The notes below the pieces were generated by a model, which saw only the letters and a list, made by a program, of their open reading frames with translations, made no database searches and was not told the origin of the DNA. From Mycolicibacterium madagascariense (lineage in GTDB: Bacteria; Actinomycetota; Actinomycetes; Mycobacteriales; Mycobacteriaceae), in assembly GCF_010729665.1 (NCBI RefSeq), contig NZ_AP022610.1:4154001-4218000 (forward strand): a stretch of 64,000 nucleotides of DNA, read 5' to 3'. Position 1 is the first letter of the stretch, and each line of letters opens with the position of its first letter. Both the position numbers and the translations under genes were made by a program. Positions 53,059-62,071 of this stretch are shown piece after piece.

Positions 53059-53508
53059 GTGGCAGAGATCAGCCGCAGCCGCACGATCATGGCCCAGCCG
53101 CAGGCGATCTGGGACGTCCTCGCCGACTTCGGCACCTTGAGTTCGTGGGCCGACGGCGTCGATCACTCCTGCCTGCTCCACCACGGACCCGACGGTGCCG
53201 CGGTCGGCACCACACGTCGAGTCCAACTGGGCCGCCGCGCGCTGGTGGAGCGCATCACCGAATGCACTCCGCCCGTGACGCTCGGCTACGACGTCGAGGG
53301 GCTTCCCCCGCGGCTGCGCACCGTCGCCAACAGGTGGACGCTGCGACCGCGCGGAGAGACCACCGCGGTCACCCTGACGAGCACGGTCGACATCGGCGGC
53401 GGTCCGGTCGCCCTGGCGGCGGAGTGGGTCGTGTGCCGCCGCATGGCCGCGGCGTCGGACTCGATGCTCGACGGGCTGGCCCGAGCGACGGAGGACACCC
53501 ATGACTGA
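53059..53508 (+). CDS. SRPBCC (polyketide cyclase/START-like) protein
   Basis: About 149 residues. AEISRSRTIMAQPQAIWDVLADFGTLSSWADGVDHS is the standard N-terminus of this lipid-binding family, followed by GTTRRVQLGRRALVERITE and a long C-terminal helix (MAAASDSMLDGLARAT). Start GTG at 53059 is preferred because family proteins begin here and the channel gene stops at 53054; ATG 53041 and GTG 53044 are upstream alternatives. Binds a hydrophobic ligand; function otherwise unknown. Confidence 0.8.
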   Translation: MAEISRSRTIMAQPQAIWDVLADFGTLSSWADGVDHSCLLHHGPDGAAVGTTRRVQLGRRALVERITECTPPVTLGYDVEGLPPRLRTVANRWTLRPRGETTAVTLTSTVDIGGGPVALAAEWVVCRRMAAASDSMLDGLARATEDTHD

Positions 53509-55276
53509 ACGACCCGACATCGTCATCCTCGTGACCGACGAGGAGCGTGCCATACCGCCCTACGAATCCGCCGACGTGCTGGCCTGGCGCCGACGCGCCC
53601 TGGACGGTCGCCGCTGGTTCGACGACCACGGCACGAGCTTCACGCGCCACTACACCGGGTCGCTGGCGTGCGTGCCGAGCCGACCGACGCTCTTCACCGG
53701 GCACTACCCGGATCTGCACGGCGTCACCCAGACCGACGGCATCGGCAAGCGCTACGACGACTCCCGGCTGCGGTGGCTGCGCGCCGGCGAGGTACCGACG
53801 CTGGGCAACTGGTTCCGCGCCGCGGGGTACGACACGCACTACGACGGCAAGTGGCACATCTCCCACGCCGACCTCGAAGACCCCGCCACCGGCGAGCCGC
53901 TGGCCACCAACGACGACGACGGCGTCGTGAATCCGGTTGCGGTGCAACGCTATCTGGATGCCAACCCCCTGGACCCGTACGGCTTCTCCGGCTGGGTGGG
54001 ACCCGAGCCGCACGGTGCGGCCATGTCCAACAGCGGCTTTCGCCGCGATCCGCTGGTCGCCGACCGGGTCGTCTCGTGGCTGCTGGACCGGTACGCCCGT
54101 CGCCGCGCGGGCGACGAGGCCGCGCTGCGCCCGTTCCTGCTGGTAGCCAGCTTCGTCAACCCGCACGACATCGTGCTCTTCCCGGCCTGGCAGCGCCGCA
54201 GTCCGCTGCGGCCCTCGCCGTCCCTCGACCCGCCGCACGTGCCCGCCGCGCCCACCGCGCGGGAGGATCTGCGCTCGAAACCCGCCGCGCAGATCGCCTT
54301 TCGCGAGGCGTACTACTCCGGCTACGGCCCGGCTCCGGTGATCGGCCGCAGCTACACCCGCAATGCCCAGCAGTACCGTGACCTGTACTACCGCCTGCAC
54401 GCCGAGGTCGATGGACCGCTGGACCGGGTGCGGCGCGCCGTCACCGAGGGCGGGTCCGACAACGCCGTCCTGGTGCGCACGTCCGATCACGGCGACCTGC
54501 TCGGCGCCCACGGCGGGCTGCACCAGAAGTGGTTCAACCTGTACGACGAGGCCACCCGCGTGCCGTTCGTGATCGCCCGCATCGGACCCGATGCCACCGC
54601 GGCGCGCGTCGTCACGGCCCCGACGTCGCACGTGGATCTGGTGCCGACGCTGCTCGGCGCCGCGGGTGTCGACGTGGACGTCGTCGCGGACGCGCTGACG
54701 GACGCGTTCTCCGAGGTGCACCCGCTGCCCGGTCGCGACCTCATGCCCGTCGTCGACGGAGCGGCCGCCGACGAGGACCGCGCCGTCTATCTGATGACCC
54801 GCGACAACGTCCTCGAAGGCGACACCGGAGCGTCGGCGGCAGCCAGACGCCTCGGCTTCGCAGCCAATCCGCCCGTCCCCCTTCGGATCACGGTGCCCGC
54901 CCACGTCGCCTCCAACTTCGAGGGGCTCGTCGTGCGCGTCGACGAGCACCTGTGGAAGCTCGTCCGCACGTTCGACGACCCGTCGACGTGGACCGAGCCC
55001 GGCATACGCCAGCTGGCGAGCAACGGCCTCGGCGGTGAGACCTACCGCACCGATCCGCTGGACGACCAGTGGGAGCTCTACGACCTGACGGCCGATCCCG
55101 TCGAGGCCGACAACCGCTGGGACGACCCCGATCTGCACGACCTGCGGGCCCACCTGCGGATTCGACTCAAGCAGGCCCGCGCGGCCGCGGTGCCCGAGCG
55201 CAACCGCCCCTGGCCGTATGCCGACCGCCAGCCGCCGGCCGGTGCGCGGCGACCGTTCGGCCGCGGGCGGTCGTGA
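53501..55276 (+). CDS. Sulfatase (type I, Cys-type)
   Basis: 591 residues. Formylglycine motif CVPSRPTLFTG with Cys57, metal-binding TDEER near residue 12, HYDGKWHIS, FVNPHDIV and RTSDHGDLLGAHGG. It hydrolyses sulfate esters after the Cys is converted to formylglycine by FGE. No signal peptide, so probably cytoplasmic. Arylsulfatase/choline-sulfatase-like; exact substrate not assignable. ATG at 53501 overlaps the SRPBCC stop by 8 bases. Confidence 0.9.
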   Translation: MTERPDIVILVTDEERAIPPYESADVLAWRRRALDGRRWFDDHGTSFTRHYTGSLACVPSRPTLFTGHYPDLHGVTQTDGIGKRYDDSRLRWLRAGEVPTLGNWFRAAGYDTHYDGKWHISHADLEDPATGEPLATNDDDGVVNPVAVQRYLDANPLDPYGFSGWVGPEPHGAAMSNSGFRRDPLVADRVVSWLLDRYARRRAGDEAALRPFLLVASFVNPHDIVLFPAWQRRSPLRPSPSLDPPHVPAAPTAREDLRSKPAAQIAFREAYYSGYGPAPVIGRSYTRNAQQYRDLYYRLHAEVDGPLDRVRRAVTEGGSDNAVLVRTSDHGDLLGAHGGLHQKWFNLYDEATRVPFVIARIGPDATAARVVTAPTSHVDLVPTLLGAAGVDVDVVADALTDAFSEVHPLPGRDLMPVVDGAAADEDRAVYLMTRDNVLEGDTGASAAARRLGFAANPPVPLRITVPAHVASNFEGLVVRVDEHLWKLVRTFDDPSTWTEPGIRQLASNGLGGETYRTDPLDDQWELYDLTADPVEADNRWDDPDLHDLRAHLRIRLKQARAAAVPERNRPWPYADRQPPAGARRPFGRGRS

Positions 55277-55297
55277 CCGGCCATGCGCCGCGGGCCG

Positions 55298-55936
55298 TCA
55301 TTCCGGCCACGCCGAATTCTTGATCACGTCGACGAAGTCGGTGCGCCGGAAGCCCGGGCTGAAGTGCTGCAGCACATCGGCATTGACCGTCCCGAAGGTG
55401 GTGTCCGGGCGGTCCTTGAAACCGTGGGTGAAGGCCTGCAGGATCTCGGTCTTGAAGTTCGGTCGCGGATGCGCGGTGACCACGGCGTCGAGGTCGGCCT
55501 GCGCGATCGCGTCCAGCCGCAGGCCCAGCACGTCGGTCTCCACGCCGGCCGTGGTCGCCGCGATGACGGCATCCATCCCGTAGGGAACTTCGGGGGTGGT
55601 GTGCAGCGCGATCGCCGTCCACACGACGTCGGTCTCGGCGCGCGAAAAGCCCTGCGCGACAAGGAAGTTACGCGCCGCGTCGGCACCGTCCATCTCGAAC
55701 CGCTGCGCCGTCCCCCGGTAGGGCGGCACCAGGCCGGTGTCGTGGAACAGTGCGGCGACGTAGAGCAATTCGGCGTCCGGCACGAGATCGAGCTGTCGCG
55801 ACTGCAGACTGCCGAAGAGGAACACCCGCCGCGAGTGGTGAAAGATCAACTCGTTGGTGGTGTCGCGGATCAGCTCCGTCGCGGCCGTCGCCAGCGCGCT
55901 GTCGGGGATGCTCACTCCTGCAATGTTCTCGGCCAT
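55298..55936 (-). CDS. HD-domain metal-dependent phosphohydrolase-like protein
   Basis: 212 residues. HD motif split as HHSRRVFLFG...VAALFHDTGL, then AIALHTTPEVPYG with a further His. Arrangement resembles the cyanamide hydratase/HD-family hydrolases. ATG at 55936 (MAENIAG) chosen; upstream in-frame codons reach into the divergent regulator region. Substrate unknown. Likely controlled by the divergent GlxA-type regulator. Confidence 0.85.
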   Translation of the reverse strand: MAENIAGVSIPDSALATAATELIRDTTNELIFHHSRRVFLFGSLQSRQLDLVPDAELLYVAALFHDTGLVPPYRGTAQRFEMDGADAARNFLVAQGFSRAETDVVWTAIALHTTPEVPYGMDAVIAATTAGVETDVLGLRLDAIAQADLDAVVTAHPRPNFKTEILQAFTHGFKDRPDTTFGTVNADVLQHFSPGFRRTDFVDVIKNSAWPE

Positions 55937-56013
55937 GTCCGTGGTCCTCTCGTCGTGGGTGGCTCCTTCGACTATCGACCGACGGGCCTGTGCGTCGCGC
56001 TGCGGTCGCGGAC

Positions 56014-57006
56014 GTGAAACCCTCAGATGTGGACATCGCACCGCATACCGTCGTCGTGCTGCTCTACGACGGCGTTCAGATGCTCGACGTCACCGGTCCG
56101 ATCGACGCGTTCGCCTCCGCGAACGCCTCCGGTGCGGACTACCGCATCACCCATGCGTCGCTGACCGGCGCCGACGTGGTGGCCAGCTCGGGTGCCCGCC
56201 ACGGAGCCGACGCCGCCGTCGCCGATCTGCCCGAGCACGTCGGCACGCTGCTGGTGCCCGGGTCCCCGAACTGGCAGGCCGCCATCGGCGACGCCGACCT
56301 CGTCGACGCGATCCGCACGCTCGCCCAGCGCAGCAGCCGCACGGTGTCGATCTGCGCGGGCGCCTTCCCGCTGGCGGCGACGGGGCTGCTCGACGGCCGC
56401 CGGGTGGCCACGCACTGGAAGCTGGCGCGCCAGCTCGCCGCACGCTTCCCCGACGTCGTGGTCGACTCGGCGTCGCTGTTCGTCACCGACGGCCCCTTCA
56501 CGACGTCGGCGGGGGTGACCGCGGGCATCGACCTGACGCTGTCGCTCATCGAGCACGACCACGGGTCGGCGCTGGCACTCGACGTCGCGCGCGACCTCGT
56601 CGTCTTCATGGCGCGGCCGGGCGATCAGTCACAGTTCAGCGTGCGACTCGACGCGCTGCCGACCACCCACTCGGTCGTACGCGGCGTCATGGACGCCATC
56701 ACCGCCGACCCCGGTCGCCACCTCACCCTGACCGGCCTGGCCGCCGAGGCCGGTGTCAGCGCGCGGCACCTGTCGCGGCTGTTCCTCACCGAAACCGGCC
56801 ATACGCCACAACATTTCATCGACCGCACCCGCCTGGAAGCCGCCTGCGCCAGGCTGACCGGAGGCTCCGCGACGCTCGATCAGATCGCCGAGCAGACGGG
56901 CCTCGGCTCGAGTGAATCCCTGCGGCGGCTGTTCCAACGCGAACTCGGCATCACGCCCGGCGCCTACCGACACCGGTTCAAGACGGTCACGCCTGCAACG
57001 GGGTGA
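56014..57006 (+). CDS. GlxA-type regulator (DJ-1/PfpI domain + AraC HTH)
   Basis: About 330 residues. N-terminal class I glutamine-amidotransferase-like domain (VVVLLYDGVQMLDVTGPIDAF, VSICAGAFPLAATGLLDGRRVATHW) and two AraC HTH motifs at the C-terminus (LTGLAAEAGVSARHLSRLFLTETG; LDQIAEQTGLGSSESLRRLFQRELG). The CAGAF Cys could be a sensor or ligand site. GTG 56014 or 56029 are the likely starts; I chose 56014. Divergent from the HD gene, which is its probable target. Its 3' end overlaps the convergent NmrA-like gene by 20 bases. Confidence 0.87.
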   Translation: MKPSDVDIAPHTVVVLLYDGVQMLDVTGPIDAFASANASGADYRITHASLTGADVVASSGARHGADAAVADLPEHVGTLLVPGSPNWQAAIGDADLVDAIRTLAQRSSRTVSICAGAFPLAATGLLDGRRVATHWKLARQLAARFPDVVVDSASLFVTDGPFTTSAGVTAGIDLTLSLIEHDHGSALALDVARDLVVFMARPGDQSQFSVRLDALPTTHSVVRGVMDAITADPGRHLTLTGLAAEAGVSARHLSRLFLTETGHTPQHFIDRTRLEAACARLTGGSATLDQIAEQTGLGSSESLRRLFQRELGITPGAYRHRFKTVTPATG

Positions 57007-57925
57007 ACTCCTCGCGGTGCTCGCGGACGAAGTCGGCGAACGACACCGGTGGGTGGCCGATGATTCCCTCCAGCCATTGGGGATTCGGCATGATCGCCGC
57101 ACCGGCACGCGAGGCGGCCATGGCGCCGACGGCCGAGATATGTTGCGCCATGGCAGTATTGACCACTCCGGGTGAGTCGTTTGCCGTGGCTTCGAGTCGA
57201 GCCTGCCAATCCCGTTGCGAGACGGGTTCGAACTCGACCGCCCGGCCCGTCTCGGCGCTGATCACCTCGGCGACCTCCACGTGGCTCAGCAGCGTCGAGC
57301 CCGGCGGATAGCTGACCTTGGCGTCGGCGAAACGATCGGGGTCCACCAGTGCCGCGACCGCGAGGTCGGCGGCATCGCGGCCACTGATCCATGGCGCCGG
57401 GCCCGTGCCGAAGCTGTTGGCGAAGCGTCCCGTCTGCCGGATCTCGTGCCCATGCAGGACGAGGACGTTCTCATAGAACAGCGCCGCCACCCGCAGGATG
57501 GTGGGTTCGAAACCGGCCCAGGTGAATATCTCTTCGGCGACCCACTGGGCGCGTCCCAGTGCGCTGGGGCTCCCGGCGGCGCTGGGGCCCATCGACATCA
57601 CCACGAGGTGCGGCGAGACCCCCTCGGAGCGCAACGCAGACGCCAAGTTCGCCGCCGCCGGGACCGCTCCCGCGGCGATCGGATAGGCGAAGTACACGGC
57701 GTCGACGCCACGGACCGCCTCGACCAGCGTCCGGCGGTCCATCAGATCGCCGATCACCACCTGCACGCCCTGCTCGACGAGCCGGTCGACGTGGGCGCCG
57801 CGGGACCTGAGGAACAGGCGGACGTCGCGGTCGTGCGCCAAGAGCTGCTCGACGACGCGGGCACCGGTCCCGCCGTGGCCTCCCGCGCCGATCACCAGAA
57901 CGGTGGGCTTCGAGCCGTCGGACAT
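56987..57925 (-). CDS. NmrA-like NAD(P)-binding protein
   Basis: 312 residues. Rossmann motif VIGAGGHGGTGARVVEQLLAHD, LRSRGAHVDRLVEQGVQVVIGDLMD and FAYPIAAG match the atypical SDR/NmrA group (redox-sensing or quinone-reductase-like). No Y-x3-K pair, in keeping with NmrA. ATG at 57925 has GGAGGT three bases upstream, a strong start. A symmetric TTGGTATACC element near 57948-57957 lies in its promoter region. Confidence 0.85.
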   Translation of the reverse strand: MSDGSKPTVLVIGAGGHGGTGARVVEQLLAHDRDVRLFLRSRGAHVDRLVEQGVQVVIGDLMDRRTLVEAVRGVDAVYFAYPIAAGAVPAAANLASALRSEGVSPHLVVMSMGPSAAGSPSALGRAQWVAEEIFTWAGFEPTILRVAALFYENVLVLHGHEIRQTGRFANSFGTGPAPWISGRDAADLAVAALVDPDRFADAKVSYPPGSTLLSHVEVAEVISAETGRAVEFEPVSQRDWQARLEATANDSPGVVNTAMAQHISAVGAMAASRAGAAIMPNPQWLEGIIGHPPVSFADFVREHREEFTPLQA

Positions 57926-58059
57926 GCGACCTCCACGCCTGAGTAGTCATTGGTATACCTAGGTGGACAAGCTAACACGTCCGCGACGACTGGCCACTTA
58001 CCGCGCGCCTGAACCCTCGAGGGGTAGAACAACTGGCCACTCGCCGGGATCACATTGAG

Positions 58060-58143
58060 TGCGGGCGATGGGATTCGAACCCACACGTTCTTTCGAACAA
58101 TGGCACCTAAAGCCATCGCGTCAGCCAGTTGCGCCACGCCCGC
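58060..58143 (-). tRNA. tRNA-Leu (anticodon TAG)
   Basis: 84 bases without CCA. Acceptor stem GCGGGCG / CGCCCGC plus discriminator A, anticodon arm ATGGC-TTTAGGT-GCCAT with anticodon TAG, a long class II variable arm, and T-arm GTGGGTTCGAATCCCAT. Reads codon CUA. It sits upstream of a LAGLIDADG-type gene on the opposite strand. Confidence 0.95.
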
Positions 58144-58202
58144 AGCGCGTTCGATGATACCGCCCGACAACTTGGCGAGATAAACCTGTCGTCCGGCCGT
58201 TC

Positions 58203-58208
58203 TACGTT
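58203..58208 (+). promoter_or_regulatory. Leaderless -10 box
   Basis: TACGTT followed by 7 bases and the GTG start at 58216; supports that start for the LAGLIDADG gene. Confidence 0.5.
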
Positions 58209-58215
58209 GTCAATC

Positions 58216-58992
58216 GTGCGCTCACAGGAGGACTTCGACGAGGTTCAGCGACTGATCGCTGCCGGCATGAATGACTGCCAAATTGCGCGCGTGACCGGCA
58301 TACCCAGACCCACCGTGCGTGAGTGGCGCAGCAGACCACCCAGTCGCCGTCCCCGCCCGAGCCGATCGTCTAGGTGCGGATTCGTTCACGATTTTGCGGC
58401 CCTGGGGGCGGCGGAATACTCCTACCTTCTCGGTCTCTATCTCGGCGATGGATGTCTCTCGCGCGATCGTCGCGTCTGGCGCCTACGAATCGTGCTGGAC
58501 GCCAAATACCCGGCAATCATCGATCGCTGCCGCCAAGCGATCGACGCTGTCATGCCCGGCCAGCGTGCATCCGCCACGAAACAGTCCTCCAACTGCTTCG
58601 AGGTCGGTCTCTATTCGAAGCACTGGCCCTGCCTCCTCCCCCAGCACGGCCCCGGCCGAAAACACCACAGACGCATCGTCCTAGAGCCCTGGCAGCAGAA
58701 GCTCGTCGACCAGGCTACGGAGGAGTTCGTCTGCGGCCTGATCCACAGCGACGGCTGCCGCGTCATCGCTAACGACCGCGGCGTGGAGAGCATCCGCTAC
58801 CACTTCTCCAACCGGTCGGAGGACATCATCGGGCTGTTCACCACCGCTCTCGACAGCCTGGGCATCCCGTGGACCCGGTCGACGAAGTACATCGTCTCCG
58901 TCTATCGAAAGGCCGCCACCGCGCGCCTGGACAAGTTCATCGGACCCAAGTCCGTCGCGGTACCGTGGACGAATGTCCACTACACGGCGTAG
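58216..58992 (+). CDS. LAGLIDADG homing endonuclease-like protein with HTH
   Basis: 258 residues. An N-terminal resolvase-like HTH (EVQRLIAAGMNDCQIARVTG, about 9-38), a short basic linker, then two LAGLIDADG motifs, YLLGLYLGDG at 70-79 and FVCGLIHSDG at 171-180, both with the catalytic acidic residue. Two motifs in one chain indicate a monomeric enzyme. It is free-standing, not inside an intron or intein, and lies next to tRNA-Leu. It may be a mobile endonuclease or a domesticated DNA-binding protein. It overlaps lprD by 20 bases. Confidence 0.87.
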   Translation: MRSQEDFDEVQRLIAAGMNDCQIARVTGIPRPTVREWRSRPPSRRPRPSRSSRCGFVHDFAALGAAEYSYLLGLYLGDGCLSRDRRVWRLRIVLDAKYPAIIDRCRQAIDAVMPGQRASATKQSSNCFEVGLYSKHWPCLLPQHGPGRKHHRRIVLEPWQQKLVDQATEEFVCGLIHSDGCRVIANDRGVESIRYHFSNRSEDIIGLFTTALDSLGIPWTRSTKYIVSVYRKAATARLDKFIGPKSVAVPWTNVHYTA

Positions 58993-59356
58993 GAGGCCGG
59001 CGCTGATCGCGCTGGTGTCCGTCGCTGCGGTGGGTTGCCTCGGCCTGGCGTGGTGGCAGTGGAACCGGTTCGAGTCCGCGACGGGCTCGTTCCAGAACCT
59101 CGGCTACGCCCTGCAGTGGCCGATGTTCGCCGGCTTCTGCTTCTACGCGTACTACAAGTTCGTCCGCTACGAGGATGCGCCGCCGCCCACGCCGAACCAG
59201 AACGCTCTCACCGAGATCCCCGAGGGCCTGCTGCCCGAGCGACCGAAGCCCGCCGCCCCCGACGCCGATCCGACCCTGCGCGAGTACAACGCCTACCTGG
59301 CCGAACTCGCCAAGGCCGACGGTCGCCCCGACACCGACGACAGGACCACGACATGA
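58973..59356 (+). CDS. lprD: LprD-like conserved membrane protein/lipoprotein
   Basis: 127 residues. N-terminal hydrophobic segment with a lipobox-like AAVGC (Cys22), second hydrophobic segment about 44-62 (LQWPMFAGFCFYAYY), then a Pro-rich hydrophilic tail. Position beside a DUF3817 gene and divergent from rdgB-rph matches M. tuberculosis Rv1343c (lprD). Two hydrophobic segments make a true lipoprotein uncertain. Function unknown. Confidence 0.85.
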   Translation: MSTTRRRRPALIALVSVAAVGCLGLAWWQWNRFESATGSFQNLGYALQWPMFAGFCFYAYYKFVRYEDAPPPTPNQNALTEIPEGLLPERPKPAAPDADPTLREYNAYLAELAKADGRPDTDDRTTT

Positions 59357-59715
59357 GCAGTCCCGACCACGAGGCACCCGCCGCCGCGCCACGGGCCACC
59401 CCCGTGGAGTCGATTCGCAAGGCTCTCTTCGCCTATCGGCTGCTGGCGTGGACGACGGGCATCTGGCTGATCGCGCTCTGCTACGAGGTGGTGCTGAAGT
59501 ACGTCGTGCAGGTCGAGAATCCGCCGAGCTGGATCGGCGTCGTCCACGGCTGGGTGTACTTCGTCTACCTGCTGTCGGCGGCGAACCTGGCGACCAAGGT
59601 GCGCTGGCCGATCGCCAAGACCATCGGCGTCTTGCTGGCGGGCACCATTCCATTGCTGGGCGTCATCGTCGAGCACTTCCAGACCAAGCAGATCAAGGCC
59701 GCCTACGGCATTTAG
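59353..59715 (+). CDS. DUF3817 membrane protein (Rv1342c-like)
   Basis: 120 residues. Three hydrophobic segments: IRKALFAYRLLAWTTGIWLIAL, VHGWVYFVYLLSAANLATKVRW and TIGVLLAGTIPLLGVIVEHF. The HGW and FVEH-type motifs define DUF3817. ATG overlaps the lprD stop (ATGA), the same pairing as Rv1343c-Rv1342c. Function unknown. Ends 13 bases from the convergent rdgB stop. Confidence 0.88.
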   Translation: MSSPDHEAPAAAPRATPVESIRKALFAYRLLAWTTGIWLIALCYEVVLKYVVQVENPPSWIGVVHGWVYFVYLLSAANLATKVRWPIAKTIGVLLAGTIPLLGVIVEHFQTKQIKAAYGI

Positions 59716-59728
59716 ACCAACGCGCCAT

Positions 59729-60328
59729 CTAGACCAGCGCGCGCAGCGCAGGTACGAGCAGTGCCAGCGCTCGCCCGCGATGCGACGCGGCGTCCTTCTC
59801 GGCCGGGCTGAGTTCGGCGGCCGACCGGTCCGACCCCTCGGGCACGAAGATCGGGTCGTAGCCGAACCCGCCGTCGCCCCGCGGCGCGCGAATGACGCGG
59901 CCCGCCCACTCCCCGCGCACCACGGTCTCCCCCGCCCCCGACACCAGCGCGCACGCCGACACGAACGCCGCCCCGCGCCGCTCGTCGGGCACGTCGCCCA
60001 GCTGACCCAGCAGCAGCCGGAGGTTGGCGTCGTCGTCGCCGTGCGCCCCCGCCCAGCGCGCGGACAGCACGCCCGGCATGCCGTTCAGCGCGTCGACCGC
60101 GAGGCCGGAGTCGTCGGCGACCGCGGGCAGACCCGTCGCGGTGAACGCGTCGCGCGCCTTGGCCAGCGCGTTCTGCTCGAACGTCGCGCCCGTCTCGGGT
60201 GCCTCGTCGAACGGGGCGACGTCGTCGAGTGACAGCAGCCGCAGCCCGGACACCCCCGCCCCGTCGAGCACGCGGCGCAGTTCGGCCAGCTTCTTGGGGT
60301 TGCGGCTGGCGACCAGGATCGACGTCAG
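59729..60328 (-). CDS. rdgB: RdgB/HAM1 family XTP/dITP diphosphatase
   Basis: About 199 residues. [16 protein letters not shown] (substrate loop), [39 protein letters not shown] and [11 protein letters not shown] are the family signatures. It removes non-canonical purine triphosphates. No ATG, GTG or TTG occurs in frame at the right place: the rph stop gives CTGA, so CTG at 60328 is the best start, in the same overlap geometry as the ATGA junctions elsewhere. An upstream start inside rph is the alternative. Confidence 0.9.
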   Translation of the reverse strand: MTSILVASRNPKKLAELRRVLDGAGVSGLRLLSLDDVAPFDEAPETGATFEQNALAKARDAFTATGLPAVADDSGLAVDALNGMPGVLSARWAGAHGDDDANLRLLLGQLGDVPDERRGAAFVSACALVSGAGETVVRGEWAGRVIRAPRGDGGFGYDPIFVPEGSDRSAAELSPAEKDAASHRGRALALLVPALRALV

Positions 60329-61107
60329 CTTCCGAACGCCTTCTTGGGCGGCGTGGTCGGCTCCGGCAGCACACCGGGGTAGGGCAGTTCGAGCGCCTCG
60401 CGCTGCAGGACGAACAGTTGCTCGCACGCGGCCAGCGCGGCATCGAGCATCTTGTCCAACGTCGACCGCGGGAACGTCGCCCCCTCACCGGTGCCCTGAA
60501 TCTCGACCAGCGTCCCGGTGTCGGTGGCGACGACGTTCATGTCGACCTCGGCGCGGGAGTCCTCCTCGTAGGGCAGGTCGGTGCGGACCCGTCCGTCGAC
60601 GACGCCGACCGACACCGCCGCGATGGCACACGAGAGCGGCCTGGGGTCCGAAAGCCGTTGTGCCGCAGACAAATACGTCACGGCGTCGGCCAACGCCACG
60701 TACGCCCCGGTGATCGCCGCGGTGCGGGTGCCGCCGTCGGCCTGCAGGACGTCGCAGTCAATGGCGATGGTGTTCTCGCCGAGCGCGCCGAGGTCGATGC
60801 AGGCGCGCAGCGACCGCCCGACGAGCCGACTGATCTCCTGCGTGCGGCCACCGACGCGCCCCTTGACCGACTCGCGGTCCGAGCGGGTGTGGGTGGCCGA
60901 CGGCAGCATGGCGTACTCGGCGGTCAGCCACCCCAGCCCCGAACCCTTCCGCCAGCGCGGCACGCCCTCGGTGACGCTGGCCGTGCAGAGCACGCGGGTC
61001 TGGCCGAACTCGACCAATACGGACCCCGCCGGATGCCGAGTGAAACCGCGGGTGATGGCTACCGGTCGCAGCTCGTCGTCGAGCCGTCCGTCTTCTCGTC
61101 TGGACAC
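60325..61107 (-). CDS. rph: Ribonuclease PH
   Basis: 260 residues. [84 protein letters not shown] and [21 protein letters not shown] are all conserved RNase PH blocks. A phosphorolytic 3'-5' exonuclease that trims tRNA 3' ends. Upstream of and coupled to rdgB, as in M. tuberculosis rphA-Rv1341. Confidence 0.95.
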   Translation of the reverse strand: MSRREDGRLDDELRPVAITRGFTRHPAGSVLVEFGQTRVLCTASVTEGVPRWRKGSGLGWLTAEYAMLPSATHTRSDRESVKGRVGGRTQEISRLVGRSLRACIDLGALGENTIAIDCDVLQADGGTRTAAITGAYVALADAVTYLSAAQRLSDPRPLSCAIAAVSVGVVDGRVRTDLPYEEDSRAEVDMNVVATDTGTLVEIQGTGEGATFPRSTLDKMLDAALAACEQLFVLQREALELPYPGVLPEPTTPPKKAFGS

Positions 61108-61138
61108 CCGCCAACCCTAACCGGTGGGGTCGACCGGG

Positions 61139-61912
61139 CTAGTGGGCCGTGACCTCGAAGGTCTCGTTGCACACCACCGCGTGCACCGGTCCGTCGAACT
61201 CGGTCTTGGCCTCGCTGATGACGTCCTCGCGCGACGTCCACGGCGGGATGTGGGTCAGCAGCAGCTCGTGCACGCCCGCCTTGGCGGCGACGCGGCCCGC
61301 CTCGGCACCCGACATGTGCAGGTTGGGCGGACGGTCCGGCGCGTCCGTCCACGACGCCTCGCACAGGAAGGCGTCGGCCCCGCTGGCGAGTTCGACCAGT
61401 TCCTCGCAGTAGCCCGTGTCCCCGCTGTACACCAGCGTCGCCCCGGACGGATCGGTGAAGCGCATGCCGTAGGACTCGGTCGGATGGCACACCAGCCGTG
61501 GCAGCACGGTGAGCGCACCGATCTGCACGGCCTCGCGGTCGACCCACCGGTGGATGTCGAAGATGTCGGAGAAGTCGTCGATCTCGCCGCCCTCGGGCGA
61601 GGACGCCGCACCGAGTCGAGCCCAGGTGTCGGTGGGACCGAACATCAGCGCGCGCCCCTTGGGTGGCGACGGATGGTAGCGGCGCCACACGAACAGCCCC
61701 GGAAGGTCGAGGCAGTGGTCGGCGTGCAGGTGCGACAGCAGGACGCTCACCGTGCCGGGATCGGCGTGGCGCTGCAGTGCGCCGAGCACCCCGCCTCCGA
61801 AGTCGACCGCCAGCGGTGGCGTGTCGGGAGCGGTCACCAGGTACCCCGACGCAGGCGAATCCGGACCGGTGACGCTACCGGAACAGCCCAGTACGGTGAT
61901 TCGCACGCTCAC
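61139..61912 (-). CDS. Rv1339-like metallo-beta-lactamase-fold phosphodiesterase
   Basis: 257 residues. HLHADH at 61-66 (HxHxDH), YSGDTGYCEELVELA with the bridging Asp, and THIPPW with a later His: a complete dinuclear metal site of the RNase Z/CpdA-like MBL group. M. tuberculosis Rv1339 has been described as an atypical cAMP phosphodiesterase, and this gene holds the same position next to rph. GTG at 61912; GTG at 61906 is a possible alternative. The 159 bases upstream contain no gene. Confidence 0.9.
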   Translation of the reverse strand: MSVRITVLGCSGSVTGPDSPASGYLVTAPDTPPLAVDFGGGVLGALQRHADPGTVSVLLSHLHADHCLDLPGLFVWRRYHPSPPKGRALMFGPTDTWARLGAASSPEGGEIDDFSDIFDIHRWVDREAVQIGALTVLPRLVCHPTESYGMRFTDPSGATLVYSGDTGYCEELVELASGADAFLCEASWTDAPDRPPNLHMSGAEAGRVAAKAGVHELLLTHIPPWTSREDVISEAKTEFDGPVHAVVCNETFEVTAH

Positions 61913-62071
61913 CAGCTTGCCATGCCCGATACCGGTGTGACGAAAACATCACCGCTTTTGCGCGGCGTTTCCCGATCGGGCCGCGACAGTTCCCCGCACT
62001 GGTGCCCCATCACCCCACGCCACCGCGCCAAACCGTCGCGCGGGAGCAGGGCTAGCAAATCAGGCCGACGC

